DNA of 64,000 bases, from the NCBI RefSeq assembly GCF_028858725.1, contig NC_084775.1, forward strand, positions 16,017,597 to 16,081,596, given 5' to 3'. The notes under the pieces were generated by a model that did not search any database, was not told the DNA's origin, and saw only the letters and a list, made by a program, of their open reading frames with translations. Both the position numbers and the translations under genes were made by a program. The stretch's first letter is position 1, and every line of letters begins with the position of its first letter. Shown here in pieces: positions 1 to 20,600 of this stretch. Origin of the DNA: Colius striatus. Its lineage: Eukaryota; Chordata; Aves; Coliiformes; Coliidae.

Positions 1-62
1 GCCCCATGCCCTCTGCCTGCCCCATGCCCTCTGCCTGCCCCTGCCCTCTGCCTGCCCCGTGC
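1..62. repeat. Short tandem repeat, about 18-bp unit
   Basis: Pyrimidine-rich units built around CCCTCTGCCTGCCC repeat about three times just upstream of the first SEZ6L acceptor in the window. It lies in an intron that starts outside the window. It may serve as part of the polypyrimidine tract of the acceptor at 97-98. Confidence 0.6.
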
Positions 63-98
63 CCTGCCCGGCTCAGCGGGGCTGTGCTCTGTCGGCAG

Positions 99-8534
<8,436 letters not shown>

Positions 8535-10010
8535 GGACAGCGGTAAGAGAGTCTCCGGCTGCCAACTTAATGTGCTCTCATAGAACTTCCTCAGTAACTA
8601 ATCCAGAGACCACGTGGAGTTTGGTTGGACCCCCCGGCCCTGCTGTTGTCTTTCCTTTTGCCTCTTTGTTGAAGATTTTACTGTTTTTTCTTCACTGTAT
8701 TTATTCTATTTAAACTGCAATAGGTGTTCTGCAGAGCCCTGGGCGCAGGCAGCAGCGGGAGCCGGGGCAGAGCCAGGGCACAGGGGCGCCCGCCGTGCCC
8801 CCCTGGCACTGCCCACACACACACAGGGGGACTTTTGCGGTTCTGATGTTGTTAAAAATTAAAACAGTCTCCGTTGCAAGCGCCTGAGGTTGATTGCTGG
8901 GAGCTGAGGCAGGCGCAGGGACTGCCGCAGGGTCCCCGTGCTCAGGAGAGCTGTGGCCGGTGCCCGGGGGCAGGGGCTGCCTGGCACACACCAGCTCCGC
9001 CTTGCTCTGGAGAGGCAGCCAGCCAGGACTCACAGCTCTGCAGAGAAGCATTTCCAGTGACCCCCCAGCAGCCCAGTGCCCAGGAGCCGTGGGGGACCCC
9101 CCTGGGCCCCAGGAGCAGAGCGGCCGATGCCCATTTGCTCACAGCAGTTGTTCCTCTGTGGTGTGACATTTGCCATGACCCTGGCCAGCACAGCACAGCC
9201 CCCATTGTCTCCCCTTGTCCCCAGAGGCATCTCAGGGTAAGCAGGACAGGCTGGGCACACTGTGGGGCTCCAGGAGGGTCCACTGCCCACCCCAGCGTGT
9301 GGCACCGGGCAGAGATTGGGTCGCACAGCCCAGCCAGCACCTTCCACCCAGCCCCCCGTGGACACACGACCCCCTTGTGTTGGCACCTCGCTGGGCTGAG
9401 GGCTGGGCAGGGGCAGGGGGTGTACTGGGGAAGGGAAGGAGGGCAGGCAGCATGGCCATGCTCCAGCACAGGAAACCATCCCAAGGGGAGCATAACAGGC
9501 AGGAATCAGCCCATCAAGGCTGGTCCCACTCTAAACAAACCCCACTTTGAGCCTCAGCACCCTCTGCCTTCACCTCTGCCACAGACAGACCCCAACAGGG
9601 CTGTAGGGGTCATCTGTAGGGACGTGGCCCCAAAGAGTCATCTCCCCTGGCCCCTCATTCCAGCAGCCCCCCAGCCAGGCCCTGGGGAGGACAGTGAAGC
9701 TGCCAATGTGTCCTTGGCTGCTGGTGTCATTCCTTCATCCTTGTAGAACAGCAACTGTAAGCATGGGAGGCTGGTTTAGTTTAGGGACGTCAGTGCATCT
9801 CTGCAGTGTACAGCTGAGACACAGGGTGGGTTTGTTTCCTTCCAGAGCAATGAATGTGTGTTTGTAATTTGTAAAAGTTGAAAAAAAACAATGAAAAAAG
9901 GAAAAAAAAATGTGCCAAAAATGTACCAAGCATTTCATTCCTTCATACAGGTCTGTTTTTATAAGAACTCTGTGAAAATTGCTGGGATTAAATATTTTTG
10001 AACATGATGA
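8535..10010 (+). other. SEZ6L: SEZ6L 3'UTR (extent uncertain)
   Basis: Non-coding sequence after the SEZ6L stop. Two ATTAAA poly(A) signals are visible, at 8858-8863 and 9987-9992. The segment 9770-10010 is AT-rich with runs of A and T, unlike the GC-rich flanks, as expected of a distal 3'UTR end. The proximal signal would give a 340-nt UTR and the distal one about 1.47 kb. No other gene is recognised here. Confidence 0.55.
9987..9992 (+). terminator. Candidate distal poly(A) signal (ATTAAA) of SEZ6L
   Basis: ATTAAA within an AT-rich stretch, followed by T- and GT-containing sequence at 9993-10035. A competing ATTAAA lies at 8858-8863. Which one is used cannot be told from sequence alone. 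Confidence 0.45.
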
Positions 10011-13000
10011 AGTCCTTCCGTGGGCAGCTCTGGTGTTCAGTATCACCTCAGTACTAATCCTGCTGTCTGAAGGCAGTTTGCACAGCCTCAGGCCACGGGC
10101 AGGGCCCTGGGCTGACCTGCACACACACCCCGGGCTGCAGCCCGGCAGGAGAGGCTGGTGCCTCACTGCAGGATGCTGGGGCAATGCCTCTGGGTGGGGT
10201 TTCCACGGTCCACATCCTGCCTTGGTGCAAGTCCCTGGTGTCTCCCTGCTCCCGTGGGATCTAGGTCCTGTCCCGAGGCACTGGGACCCGCCTGGACACC
10301 CGTGGCCGTGGCACAGAGGATGTGAAGGTTTGGGGGATCCCTGCTCACACAGCCTCACAGGGCAGGGGGCTTTGGGGACCCATCCTGCCCATGCCCTGAT
10401 GACACATGGCCATCACCCAGCAGTTCCCATGGGCCATGTGTTGGCTGGGGTGGGGAGCTCCCCAGAACCTCAGGCAGAACATAGAAGGGGGCTGCCTCAT
10501 CTGCCCCCTGGACAGCTCAGCACTGGCTGCACCCTGCAGTGCACGGCAGAGGGACACGGCTCAGCACGGGGAAGAGCTCGGGGGTGGGTGGGAAATATCC
10601 CTCCCGTGCAGCCCCGGAGGCTGCCTGGGCTCTGCCACCTCCCTGGGGAGCACGAAAAGCCTCGGGCATGTGCAGGGCAGGGTCCTGCCAAGGGAGACCC
10701 CCATTCTGGGCGTGTGGCAGCGGGTCAGCAGCTGCCACTGCCTGCCACAGAGCCAGACCACTGGGAAGTCCCAGTTAAAACCATTTCCCGGTGCCTGCAG
10801 AGCCTCTGGTTTCCCTGAGCAGTGCCAGTAGCCAGAGGGAGGGATGGGGATGCACAGCCCACACCAGCACCCTGAGAAATGCCCTCTCCAGAGGCATCTG
10901 AGGCGACCTGGGGCCTCCTGCCCATCCCCGCAGCTCCCCCCACGGAACAATGAAACAATCCTGCACTCTGCAAATGTGCTTTTAAAGAAGGTTGTGACGT
11001 GACATCAGATAATGGCTTCGTTTAGCAGCTGTCAGGCTAATGCACGGGGGGGCGAGGGAGCCGAGGCTGTGATGCAGAGCATCCCCGGGGGAGGACGCTC
11101 GGGTTATTTTTGGACGGAAAATGAAGGGGGGGCGGGGGGGGGGGGGGATGAAGAAGAAGAGAAGAAAAGAGACGCTGCTGATGCCGCTGCTGGTCGGTGA
11201 CGCAAATGAGGAGCCGAGCACCGGCCGCGCCGTGTGCCGCGGCTCCGGCTCTGCCCGAGCGCAGCCGCCGCAGCATCACCCGCCTCTGCCCCGCGGCGAG
11301 CGCCGGGCTCGGCCCCGGCAGCCGGGGGGCTCTGTGCGCGCCCCCCGAGCTGCGGATGGGGCACAGGGGGCCGGTGGCCTCCTTGGCGGCCGCGTCTCAG
11401 GGGTCCCAGCGCGGCCCCGGGGATGCTCTGAGCCGGGAAGGTTTCACGCGGCCGCATTCCCGCAGCTTCCCGCATCGCCGCGTTGTTTCCCAGCAGGGGC
11501 CAAAGCGGTATGGGGAGAGGCTGTGAGGGATGGAGGGCTGGGACTGCGGCTGGCCCCTGGCCCCCCAGCTCTGCTAAGGGCTCTGCTCGGTGCTGCGAGG
11601 CAGGAGCTGTGGCCAGAGCCCCGGGGCCGGCACTGGGAGCCAGGAGACAGCATCAAGGAGAACGTGGTTAAAGAGCAAAGGAGTCGGGGCAGAGGGGGCT
11701 GCAACAGAGCAATAGCCAGAGGCAGAAATGCTGAGGGAGGGACGCAGGGCTGGGGGAGTAAGCCCTGCTCAGAGGATCCTGCAGGTTGCCAGGGCACAAG
11801 CTGGTCTGGCAGGGACCCAGGGCCCAGGAGCGTGTGGGTCTCCTCAGCTCAGGGAGCAGAGGGGTGGCCCCTGCCAGCACTGACCCAGCTCCAGCCCAAA
11901 TGCTCCGGGAAATCCCGGCCCCAGCAGAACACAGGCCCAGCTTTGGCTGCAGCCACGTCCTGGCAGCAGCTGAGGGGAGGACACAGCCTGTGTCTGCCCT
12001 GGGAGTACACCCTGGGAAAGGGAAGGGGCTGCTGGAGCCAGGAGACTGCCTTGCAGACAGGGCTCCTGCCAGGACATCACTGGCAGAGCTGTGCCAAGCG
12101 CATCCCAGGGCTGCTGCTGGCCCTTCTGCTCTGGGATGGCTCCTGGGGCTGCTCCTGCCCTGGCCACTGGTAAAGGGGCTGCAGCAATGGCTGCTCCAGG
12201 GGCTCCCAGCTGAGCCATCCCAGTCCCATACAACCCCGGGACCTGACTCACGGGAACAACATTTCCCCTGAGCTCCCCAGGCTGGGGCAATCTCCCAGAG
12301 GAGTGCTGACCAGGAAGTGGAGGGACCTGTAGAGCAGGAGGAGGCTGACAGCTGGATTAACACCCATGGCATCCCTGCCAGCCCCTCAGATGAGCACAGG
12401 GCTGGGCATCAGGCCCCTCACCCTCAGCATGGGGCACACACAGCTGGTGCAGGACGTGTTCCAGGAAACCTCTGCACTGAACGCTGTGGGCTCAGCGTTA
12501 CTGGGGAGCCAGGATGTGACCCAGGTCCTTGTGATTTCCAGTTCCCCCTCCTCTACCCAGAGCTGGGGGAAAGCTGCAGAGCAGACTGGTAGGGTGTTGA
12601 GAAGGGAATTGTGCACTGGAAGGCAACAAGCGCTAAGCAATATGCTGAAGGAGAGGGGCAGGTTGTCCCACAGAGAGGAGGTGAGCAGGGGAGCTGAGGT
12701 CCAGGCCCAGGGGGAGCAGGGAGCACAAGGCAGACAGAGAGAGGAAGGGTGGGAGAGTCCTGAGCCCACAGCCCAGAGCCAGCAGACTCTGTGGCTGCTG
12801 ACGGAAGAATGCACTGTCTGCCAAAAGCAGGGGGGAGGTGTGGGCTGGGGCCAAGGGGTCTGGGAAAGAGTAGGAAGAAATAAACTGACTCTGCTTTCAC
12901 CCTGCAGCAGACAATGCTGCCGGGGCCTTGCAGGAGCAAACTGAGGGGGGCTGGCGTGGGGAACGTGCTGCTGGAAGCTCAGGGGAGCAGCAGGAACAGA

Positions 13001-14079
13001 CAGGAGGCAAAAATGTGCCAGGAAAGAAAACAAGGTGCAGTTTGGGTCAGCAGTAGCCAGACGTGATGTTGCTCTGGAGGGAGCACACACACCTGAGGGG
13101 CTGAGCAGAGCAGCCCTTACCTCGCTTCTAAAGCCCACTGGAGCTGTAGTGGGGGAGTTGGCACAGGCTGGCTACCTGCAGCATGCTGGCATCACACAGC
13201 AGAACCTGGGAATCAGGGCAGGGCTTCCCTCACGCTGGGAGCCGTGCCACAAGTCGCTCACAGCTCCCCTGGCACTCTGCCACAGGACAGGGCTGTGCTG
13301 CCAGCACTCTGCCTGCACCCAGGCCCTGCCTGCAGCCAGCTCAGCCCAACAGCTCACCTGGCACAGGGGGAATGGCAGAGGGGGGGCTGCAGCTTTGAGG
13401 CTCCTGGGGCCCCTGGATTTGACAGGATTCTCTTGAGTGAATGGGAGAATGGTGAGGGAGGAAAAAAAACGAGCAAGCAGGACACAGAAAGGCTCATGAC
13501 AAACTGTTTCTCCACCAGCACTCGAGAGTTACCTCCAGCCAGGATACCCCGAATTGCTAAAAATTTAACTTCCTCTGCAGCCAACCAGCAACACTGGTCT
13601 CTCCTGCCACTCCCTAGGGGCGCCCACAGCCCCGAGGGCTGCCTCCCCAGGTGTCTGCATCCATGGTGCTGCACTCCAGGTACCCCCAGTCCCCCAGGCA
13701 AGCATCTCCTGCATCCTGGTAGCCAGCACCCCTGGGAAGCAGCCTCCCCTCTCCCAGGTGCTACAGCACACCCTCACCCCCCTGCTGAGGCATCCCTGGC
13801 TATCTGCATCTTGAGTATCGCCTCTCTGGGTGCTCTGCCTCCTGCACACCAGGCACACACATCCTCAGGGACCTGCAATCCTGAGTGCTGCATCCCCAGG
13901 CGCCTGCATCCCTGCAGCCAGCATCCCGCACGCCCCAACTGCTGCATCCTTAAGTGCCTGTGTCCCTAGAAGCCAGCAGCCTCTCTCCCGGGCGCCTGCA
14001 TCCCTGTCCGCTCGCGCCCCTGGGGCCGCCAGCCCCGGAGCCAGCACCCCCTACATCCCGACTGCTGCAGCCTCCTGCA
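10011..14079. other. Intergenic SEZ6L-ASPHD2, left part
   Basis: No exon with family-like sequence is seen on either strand. Open frames of up to 350 codons here are low-complexity, Pro/Gly/Ala-rich and lack splice or start context. The one distinct element is the CpG-rich segment at 10970-11480, listed separately. Confidence 0.6.
10970..11480. promoter_or_regulatory. Candidate regulatory element with CRE-like sites and a G-run
   Basis: This block differs from its flanks. It holds a double CRE/AP-1-like motif TGACGTGACATCA at 10995-11007, an E-box CAGCTG nearby, a long G-run at 11126-11147 (seven G, one C, fourteen G), a purine tract, and TGACGCAA at 11198-11205, then a CpG-rich stretch to 11480. 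It could be an enhancer, an alternative ASPHD2 promoter or the start of a non-coding RNA. Inferred from motif density only. Confidence 0.35.
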
Positions 14080-15300
14080 GCTCTATCTTTACAGCGTCCT
14101 CCCGCATCCCCCCGCGGCACCGCAGCCAGGACGGACCCTCCCCCGAGGACCAGCCCCGCCGCTTCCCATCCGCGCCGTCCCCGGGACCCCCCGCCCGGGT
14201 GCCGCAACCCCGGCGCTGCCGTCCGCCCCGCCCGCCGCCGGCTGCGCGCAGCGGGGGCGGCCGCAGCGCCCCGAGGCCGCGGCGAGGGGCGGGCGCGGGG
14301 GCGGCGGCGGGGGCCGTCCCGCAGCGGAGGGCGGGCGGGCGGCGCCTCGCCCGGGGCCCGCAGGCTGCCGGCCCGGCCCGGTCCCGGCGGGGGCGGCGCG
14401 GGCCCCTCCTGCCCGGGCTGCTGGGAGTTGTGGTCCGCGGCGGCGAGCGGAGGAGCGGAGCGGGGCGGATCGGCCCGGCACGGCGCGGCACGGCGCGGCA
14501 CGGCACGGCGCGGCACGGCACGGCGCGGCGCGGCACGGCACGGCGCGGCACGGCACGGCACGGCGCGGCAGCAGGTCGGTACCGCCGCACCGCGTGGCGT
14601 GGCGTGGCGTGGCGTGGCCGGGCGGGGCGCGGGGAGCAGCGGAGGCCGGCGCACAGCACCGCGGCAGGTGCCACGGCCACGCCGGGGATGTGACAGCAGC
14701 GCGGCCACCCCGCGCCGTGCACACACCCCGGGACATGCGGCCACTCCGCCGGCACGCCGGGGGACACCGGGTGAGAGCGGCCCCGGGTGACACGGCCACG
14801 GCGGGTGGGAGCAGCGCCGGGGGTCCCGCGGGGGCCGGGGGGGTCGCGGCTGCCTGGCCCCGCTCCAGCCCCGTAGTGGCGGCGGGCGCGGCCTCGCCCC
14901 GCGCTCCCGCAGCCCCGAGCAGCCTCCCGGCCCCGCTCCCGGAGGCAACGCCGGCCGATCCGGGGCAGCCCGTGGCCTGGGCGTCCCGGCCGGGGCTGTG
15001 CGAAACCCACCTCCTCCGGGAGACGCCGAGGCCCCGAGGAGATGCAACTTTGTGCTGCATCGAAGCCTCTCAGCCTTCATTATGTAACGGCGCTGCTGCC
15101 TGGCACGGTGCTCGCCTCCGGGTCCTGCACAACTTCAGTGCGATGAGGAATCGATTCCCGCTCTTCGGGGCCGGCTCTGCTGTTGGTTATTTGCTGACGA
15201 GCGCTTCCCGGGGCCCGGGCCGGCGGCAGGTCCCGGCGGGAGCGGGGCCGGCGGTCGGGGCCCTGCTCTGCCCCCCGCGGAAGGATGATTCGGGCAGGTT
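14080..15300 (+). promoter_or_regulatory. ASPHD2: CpG island, likely ASPHD2 promoter and first non-coding exon
   Basis: Very CpG-dense sequence about 2.4 kb upstream of the next transcribed-looking exon. It contains CTGCTGGGAGTTGTGGT at 14418-14434, the reverse complement of the known ZNF143/THAP11 promoter motif ACTACAACTCCCAGCA. A good donor (CACCGG then GTGAGA) at 14771 could end a 5'UTR exon that splices to the acceptor at 17420-17421. The exact start site is unknown; the island could also serve an unseen non-coding transcript. Confidence 0.55.
14466..14571. repeat. CGGCA/CGGCG pentamer repeat
   Basis: About twenty pentamers of CGGCR type run without interruption inside the CpG island. 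A second short array of GCGTG units follows at about 14591-14618. These create arginine/alanine-rich open frames that are not genes. Confidence 0.9.
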
Positions 15301-17421
15301 CGCGTCGGGGCCGCCCTTGCGAGCGCAGGAGGCAGCTGCTGGGCTGGATCCCGGCTGCATCCCGGCGGGGGGCTCAGTCCCTGTTGCAGCCCGGGGGCTC
15401 CCGGGGGCCGGGCAGGATGCACGGGGCTGCAGGAGCTTTCATCTCTTACTGCTCCGATGGTTTCCCCCTGCTTTTCCCCCTTTGAGGCGCTGACAGCAGC
15501 TCCAGGGGGGCAGTGAGGCCATGTTTTTGCTGTGCCACCCTTGCAGGGATACGACTCTGGCTCGAGGACCCTGGGGCTGTGGGACCCCCCGGCTCTGTGC
15601 CCCCCGAGCGCTCGCTGTGTCAGTCGGCTTCTGAAGGAGCCTGGGTGCTGCGCCGAGGCAGCTCCCTGCTGCCTGTCAGGGCGAGAGCCACCCTGAATAC
15701 AGATCATGCCAGGGCTCTGCCTGCCTTCCCATGCAGCTCCAGCACCACGGGAGAGCGAGGAGGGGGAGGTTGTGCCAGCCCCAGGGACACCCCTGGGACC
15801 GGCCCTGCACCCCAGGAGCAGAGGCCTGGGCTGGAGAAGTTGGTGTGTCTGGAGGGGTGCTGGAGCTGCAGCCAGCAGGGATGGAGGAAAGTTATCTGAG
15901 AATTGCCAGGTGGCTGTGACATGCCACGTGGATTGCAGGTCCTGGGACAGGGTGAGCAGGCACAGTGCCACAAGGAAGTAGGGTGGAGGGAGGCTGCTGT
16001 GCAGGTGTCCCTCCCAGGGTGTAAAACTGTCTGAGGCCTTTGTCCCCAGCCCTGCACAAGGTCTGCAGCTCCGGGGGCAGGTCTCCAGGAGCCAACGCTC
16101 CACCAGCTGAAGCTCATCACCATTGCCATCATCAGGGAACTGCACATTCATCAGCAGGCTGCAGGACCTCGTCAGGGAGGGCTGGGGAGGCTTTGGATGG
16201 CTTCCCTGGCTAATAAACCTCTCCTGCTCCTTCAAGTCAATGCTCTTACACCTGAGCTCCCACAGGATCTCCCTCCCTCTTACCTGAACCATCCTTGTTT
16301 CGCTCCTCACAGAGCTGTTTGTGCTGTGGCTCCCACCAGCCTTCGGGCCCTGCCCAGGGCTGTGCAGCTGTGGACACGGCCAGGAGCTGCAGTCTGGGTG
16401 TAGCAGAGCATTGGGGTGACAGCCTGTGTTCTCCCCTCAGGGTCCAGTGCTAGGGGCAGGCTGTGACCCCCCACACATGCCCAGCCTGAGCATCTGCATG
16501 GTGTGGATGCTCCTGTTCAGCTGCTTCAGCTGCTGCACATCAGTAACCAGGAGGCTCTCCCTGGGCGCTGGCAGCGTGCCGTAGCTCTCACCACGCTTCC
16601 CAGCCTGCTCTGTGTTTCCCCTCCCTTTCTCACCCCTTGCCTTGCCAGCCCCTCTGCTCCTGCTGCTCAGAGATGTCCAGGGATGGAGTCTGGGGTGAGC
16701 AAACATCACTCGAGGTTAGGAGGAGATGGAGCATCTTCTTTTTCTGAGGTGCCTTCCTGAGAGCTGTGATGGTGAGGCAGGACAGAGCTGCCCAGAGGTC
16801 ACAGAGGAAAGGCACTGGTTGTGCAGCAGGTTTGTGCCCTGCCTGGGGAGGGAGGCTGAGCTCTGCTTTTCAGGCCAGGCATGTGGGGCATTGGGCAGTG
16901 CTGAGAGCTCCTGTGGCCTGTGGTAACCTCTGGCTGGTGAAATGAAACAAGCCAGCCCTGACCTGCCACCATGGCTGCTGTGCCCTTACCACACTGGCCA
17001 AGCACTGGCTGAGCACTGGGCTCCTCTGGAGGGAGAGTCATTTCAGAGCATTTAGATGGAGGGGATAAACCGATGTGCTGCAAGATAAGGCTGTTAAGTG
17101 TCTGTTCCCAGCTTTGCCCCGCTGCATTATCAGCCAGATTTCAGATGTGATAAGACAGCAGCAGAGGAGAGAAATGTGGGGAAGAGCAGGAGGGGAGACG
17201 GCCGCTCTGCCCCTCGCCTCCCGTTTGGATCGTTGTGGCAGACGCTCTTGGTGGGCTTTTTCCTGCCATGGGATGACATTGTGCTCCTGGGCAGAGGGGA
17301 AGGCACTCAGTCATCATCCCCCAGTGCAGCCCCAACACACAGCCCCGTCTGCACCCGGTGCGCTGAGCAGGGACCCCGAGGGGAAGCTGCCTCCCTAACA
17401 CCTCGGGGTTTCTTTCCGCAG
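15301..17421. other. Probable first intron of ASPHD2
   Basis: Sequence between the CpG island and the acceptor at 17420-17421 (polypyrimidine TTTCTTTCCGCAG). No coding exon recognised. If the first exon lies in the island, this is intron 1. Confidence 0.5.
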
Positions 17422-17685
17422 AGCCTCCCTCCAGCGCCGCCTTTCGGGATGATGATGATGGGGACCCTGCGGGCGTGTTGCTGCTGACCTGCGGCACGGG
17501 GACCCCCGGCACTCTCCTCACTGGGAGCTGCCACTGCCGATGCTGAGCCGCCGGGCGCGCAGGGGAGAGCCACAGCTCCTCTTCCCCATGGCAGCCGCTT
17601 CCCGCCGCGCCCCGGCCCAGCTGCGCGCTGCCGGCGCCCCCGAGGAGCGCGAGGTCTGAGCGCCGGGCCCCGCCGAGCCGCCACC
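17422..17685 (+). other. ASPHD2: ASPHD2 5'UTR within the first coding exon, with two upstream ORFs
   Basis: The exon begins after a strong acceptor at 17420-17421. Before the main start it contains four consecutive ATGs at 17449-17460 opening a 12-codon uORF that ends at 17487, and a second uORF 17540-17659 of 39 codons, Arg-rich, ending 26 nt before the main ATG. The human protein as I recall it has about 26 residues upstream of the equivalent MSLEW start; no such in-frame extension is present here. Confidence 0.6.
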
Positions 17686-20600
17686 ATGTCTCTGGAGTGG
17701 CTGCCGGACTGGAGCTGGTCCCTGGACGGGCTCCGGGATTTCATCGCCACGGGCATCCAGTCGTTCCGGGACTGCGACGCGGGCGCCGTGGCCGCCGTGG
17801 CCTGCCTGCTGCTGCTCTTTGTCTGGTACTGCTACCACGTGGGGCGGGAGCAGCCCCGCGCCTACGCCACCGTCAACGCCCTGATGCAGAGCGCCGAGGC
17901 CAACGGCGTGCAGAACGGGTACGTGTACTGCCAGTCGCCCGAGTGCGTGCGCTGCACACACCACGACGGGCTCAACCAGAAGCTCTACCACAACCTGCAG
18001 GAGTACGCCAAGCGCTACTCCTGGTCCGGCATGGGCAGGATCCACAAGGGCATCCGCGAGCAGGGCCGTTACCTCAACAGCCGCCCCTCCATCCAGAAGC
18101 CAGAAGTCTTCTTCCTGCCCGACTTGCCCACCATGCCCTATTTCTCCCGGGACGCTCAAAAGCACGACGTGGAGTTGCTGGAGCGCAACTTCCAGACCAT
18201 CCTGTGCGAGTTTGAGACCCTCTACAAAGCTTTCTCAAACTGCAGCCTCCCGCAAGGATGGAAAATGAACAGCACGTCGAGCGGGGAGTGGTTCACCTTC
18301 TACCTGGTGAACCAGGGCATGTGCGTGCCCAGGAACTGCAGGAGGTGCCCACGGACGTACCGCTTGCTCGGGAGCCTTCGCACCTGCATTGGCAACAACG
18401 TCTTTGGGAACGCCTGTATCTCCGTGCTGAGCCCCGGCACCATCATCGCCGAGCACTACGGGCCCACCAACATCCGCGTCCGCTGCCACCTCGGTAAGTG
18501 GCGGCTCAGCCTGGCTGGGGACCCTGCCGTGGGCTGGGGGGCTGCAGAGCCGTGCCTGGGTGCAGAAAGGCCTCTTGCACGCCGTGCTCTCTGGAGTTCA
18601 GCCGCTATCTGCAGCGCCGCGGTGGGCTCAGGTACCTGCTCTGCTTTTGGGCTCAGCAGCCTCCCCGCTGCTGCTGGCACTGTCCCCGCTGCGTGTCCGA
18701 CCTTCCCAGGGCCTCCAGCTCAGCAGCAGGAGCGTCTCACATCCTCCTCCTGCTGACCCAGAGGTGTGGGCTCTCACAGGTGCGAGACACAAGGTCGGAT
18801 TTTGTGTGGGAGGTCTCCAAACACCACCCACTCTGCAGACACCTCCTGTGCCCCCCAGCTCTGCAGACACCCCTTGTGCCCCCGGGGTGTGGGGCAGCCT
18901 GGGCAGCCGCTGCGGGCACCACGCCGTGTCCTGGCACTGGCAGCTGCCCCTCTGCTGTGTGTGAGGTGGGCACAGATGCTGCTTTGCTGGAGGGGTCCCG
19001 TGTTCAGCACGGTGCTCCCCCCCAGCAGGCGCCCGGGCTGGGGAGAGCCCACACGGCACAGATGGCCGGGGCTCTGCCGCGCGGGAAGCGGCACAGATCG
19101 CGCCGGGGGAGGCACGGCACGGGCCCGGCTGGCAAACGCCGAGCGCGTCTCCAGCCAACTCCTCTTGAGTAAACACGCTCAGGCGCTGACTGGCCGTTTA
19201 TTGAGGGTGGGAATCGGTCCGAGGAGCTGTTCTGAGGAGCCCTCCGGGGCTGGGCAGCCAGGACCTGCCCTTGCTGGTGCCAGGAGGCAGCGGTGCACAG
19301 GCTGTCCTCTCTCCCTGGGGAGATGTGCCATCCTTGCCAGGGGCTGAGGGTGGTTCCTGGAGTGGGCCAGTGAGGTGAAGTCCAGCTTGGCTCAAACACC
19401 CTGTGCTGGGGCAGCATGGGGCTGGGGACAGCCTTCCAGCTGGGGTGCAGCCTCCCTGGGGTGACAAGCGGCGTGGGTCATTTGCCAGCTCCGTCTGTGC
19501 TGTGGCCTTGCAGCGGGCAGGGCAATGGCAGCAGAGCTGGAGGAAGGAGAGAGCAGCGTCTGCCTTTGGTCCTGAGGCGAGGAAATGCACCAGGAAACTG
19601 GTTTCTTACTTACACCCTGCATTTGGGGCTCTGGGGAGTTGGCAGCTCTTCAGATGGCAACGGGAGTGCCGATGATGCTCCGCTCACTGGGTGCAGGAGA
19701 GGCTGTGGGGGGTCCTGCAGCAGTGGGGGGCGAGGGCAGGAGGGAGCAGACTGGGCTTGGGCTGCTCAGAGCCCAGCTTCCAAGCGCTGTGCCAGCTTTG
19801 AGCACGTTTTGAGCCCTGGGCTCTGCCCTGTGCTGAGTTCAGTGCTGCTGCTGCTCTCTGAAGGGGAGCAGCCCCCCAGCAGCAGCCTGGAGCTCGCCAT
19901 TCGCATTCCCTCAGCGCAGGGACCACCTCACCCTCCTTGTCCTCTCTCTTTGTGCCTGAAGGTCTGAAGACACCCAGTAACTGTGAGCTGGTGGTGGGGG
20001 GTGAGCCCCAGTGCTGGGCTGAGGGCCGCTGTCTGCTCTTCGACGACTCCTTCCTGCACACGGCGTTCCACGAAGGTGAGCGCAGCCCGCGGGGCCTCAC
20101 AGCCTCCCTGGGCACGGCTGCAGGGCTGGGGGCAGCAGGGGGACAGGGCAGGCCCTGCTCCTGCCAGGGCAGCTGCAGGGCTGGAGGCACTGGCATCCCA
20201 GCGGGGCTGGACCCTTGGCTTGCCCCAGCCCTGGTGCAATGGGGTTTCAGGGGCAGGAGAGCATCCCCGTGCCCCTTGTCCCAGGCAGCCCCTGGTGCTG
20301 CAGCACTGCTGGCCCAGCCCAGGGCCTGGTGGCCCTCTCCCTGCCGTGGCATCCAGCATGGAAAGGCTTCCCTGGTCCTCCAGAGCTCTGCAGGGCAGGT
20401 CAAGCTGTGGTGCAGTCTCGGCCTCCTCTGGGCCTTGCTGGCAGCAGCACTGCCGGCTGCAGTGGCCCTGTTGCAAGGCAGCAGCTCAGAGCTGACGTGC
20501 CAGCGGTGCCTTTGTCTCCCACGCAGGGAGAAAAGCTCCTCGCTGGCCTGATTTGTTGCCTGTCTCCGTCAGTGGCAGAGGCTGTTCCGCTCCGGCTCTC

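Noticed and set aside
13830-15080. Several Arg/Ala/Pro-rich frames of 280-376 codons over the ASPHD2 CpG island
   Set aside because: GC-rich sequence lacks stop codons by composition, and the CGGCR pentamers translate as Arg/Ala/Gly repeats. No domain is recognisable, and frames occur on both strands at once.
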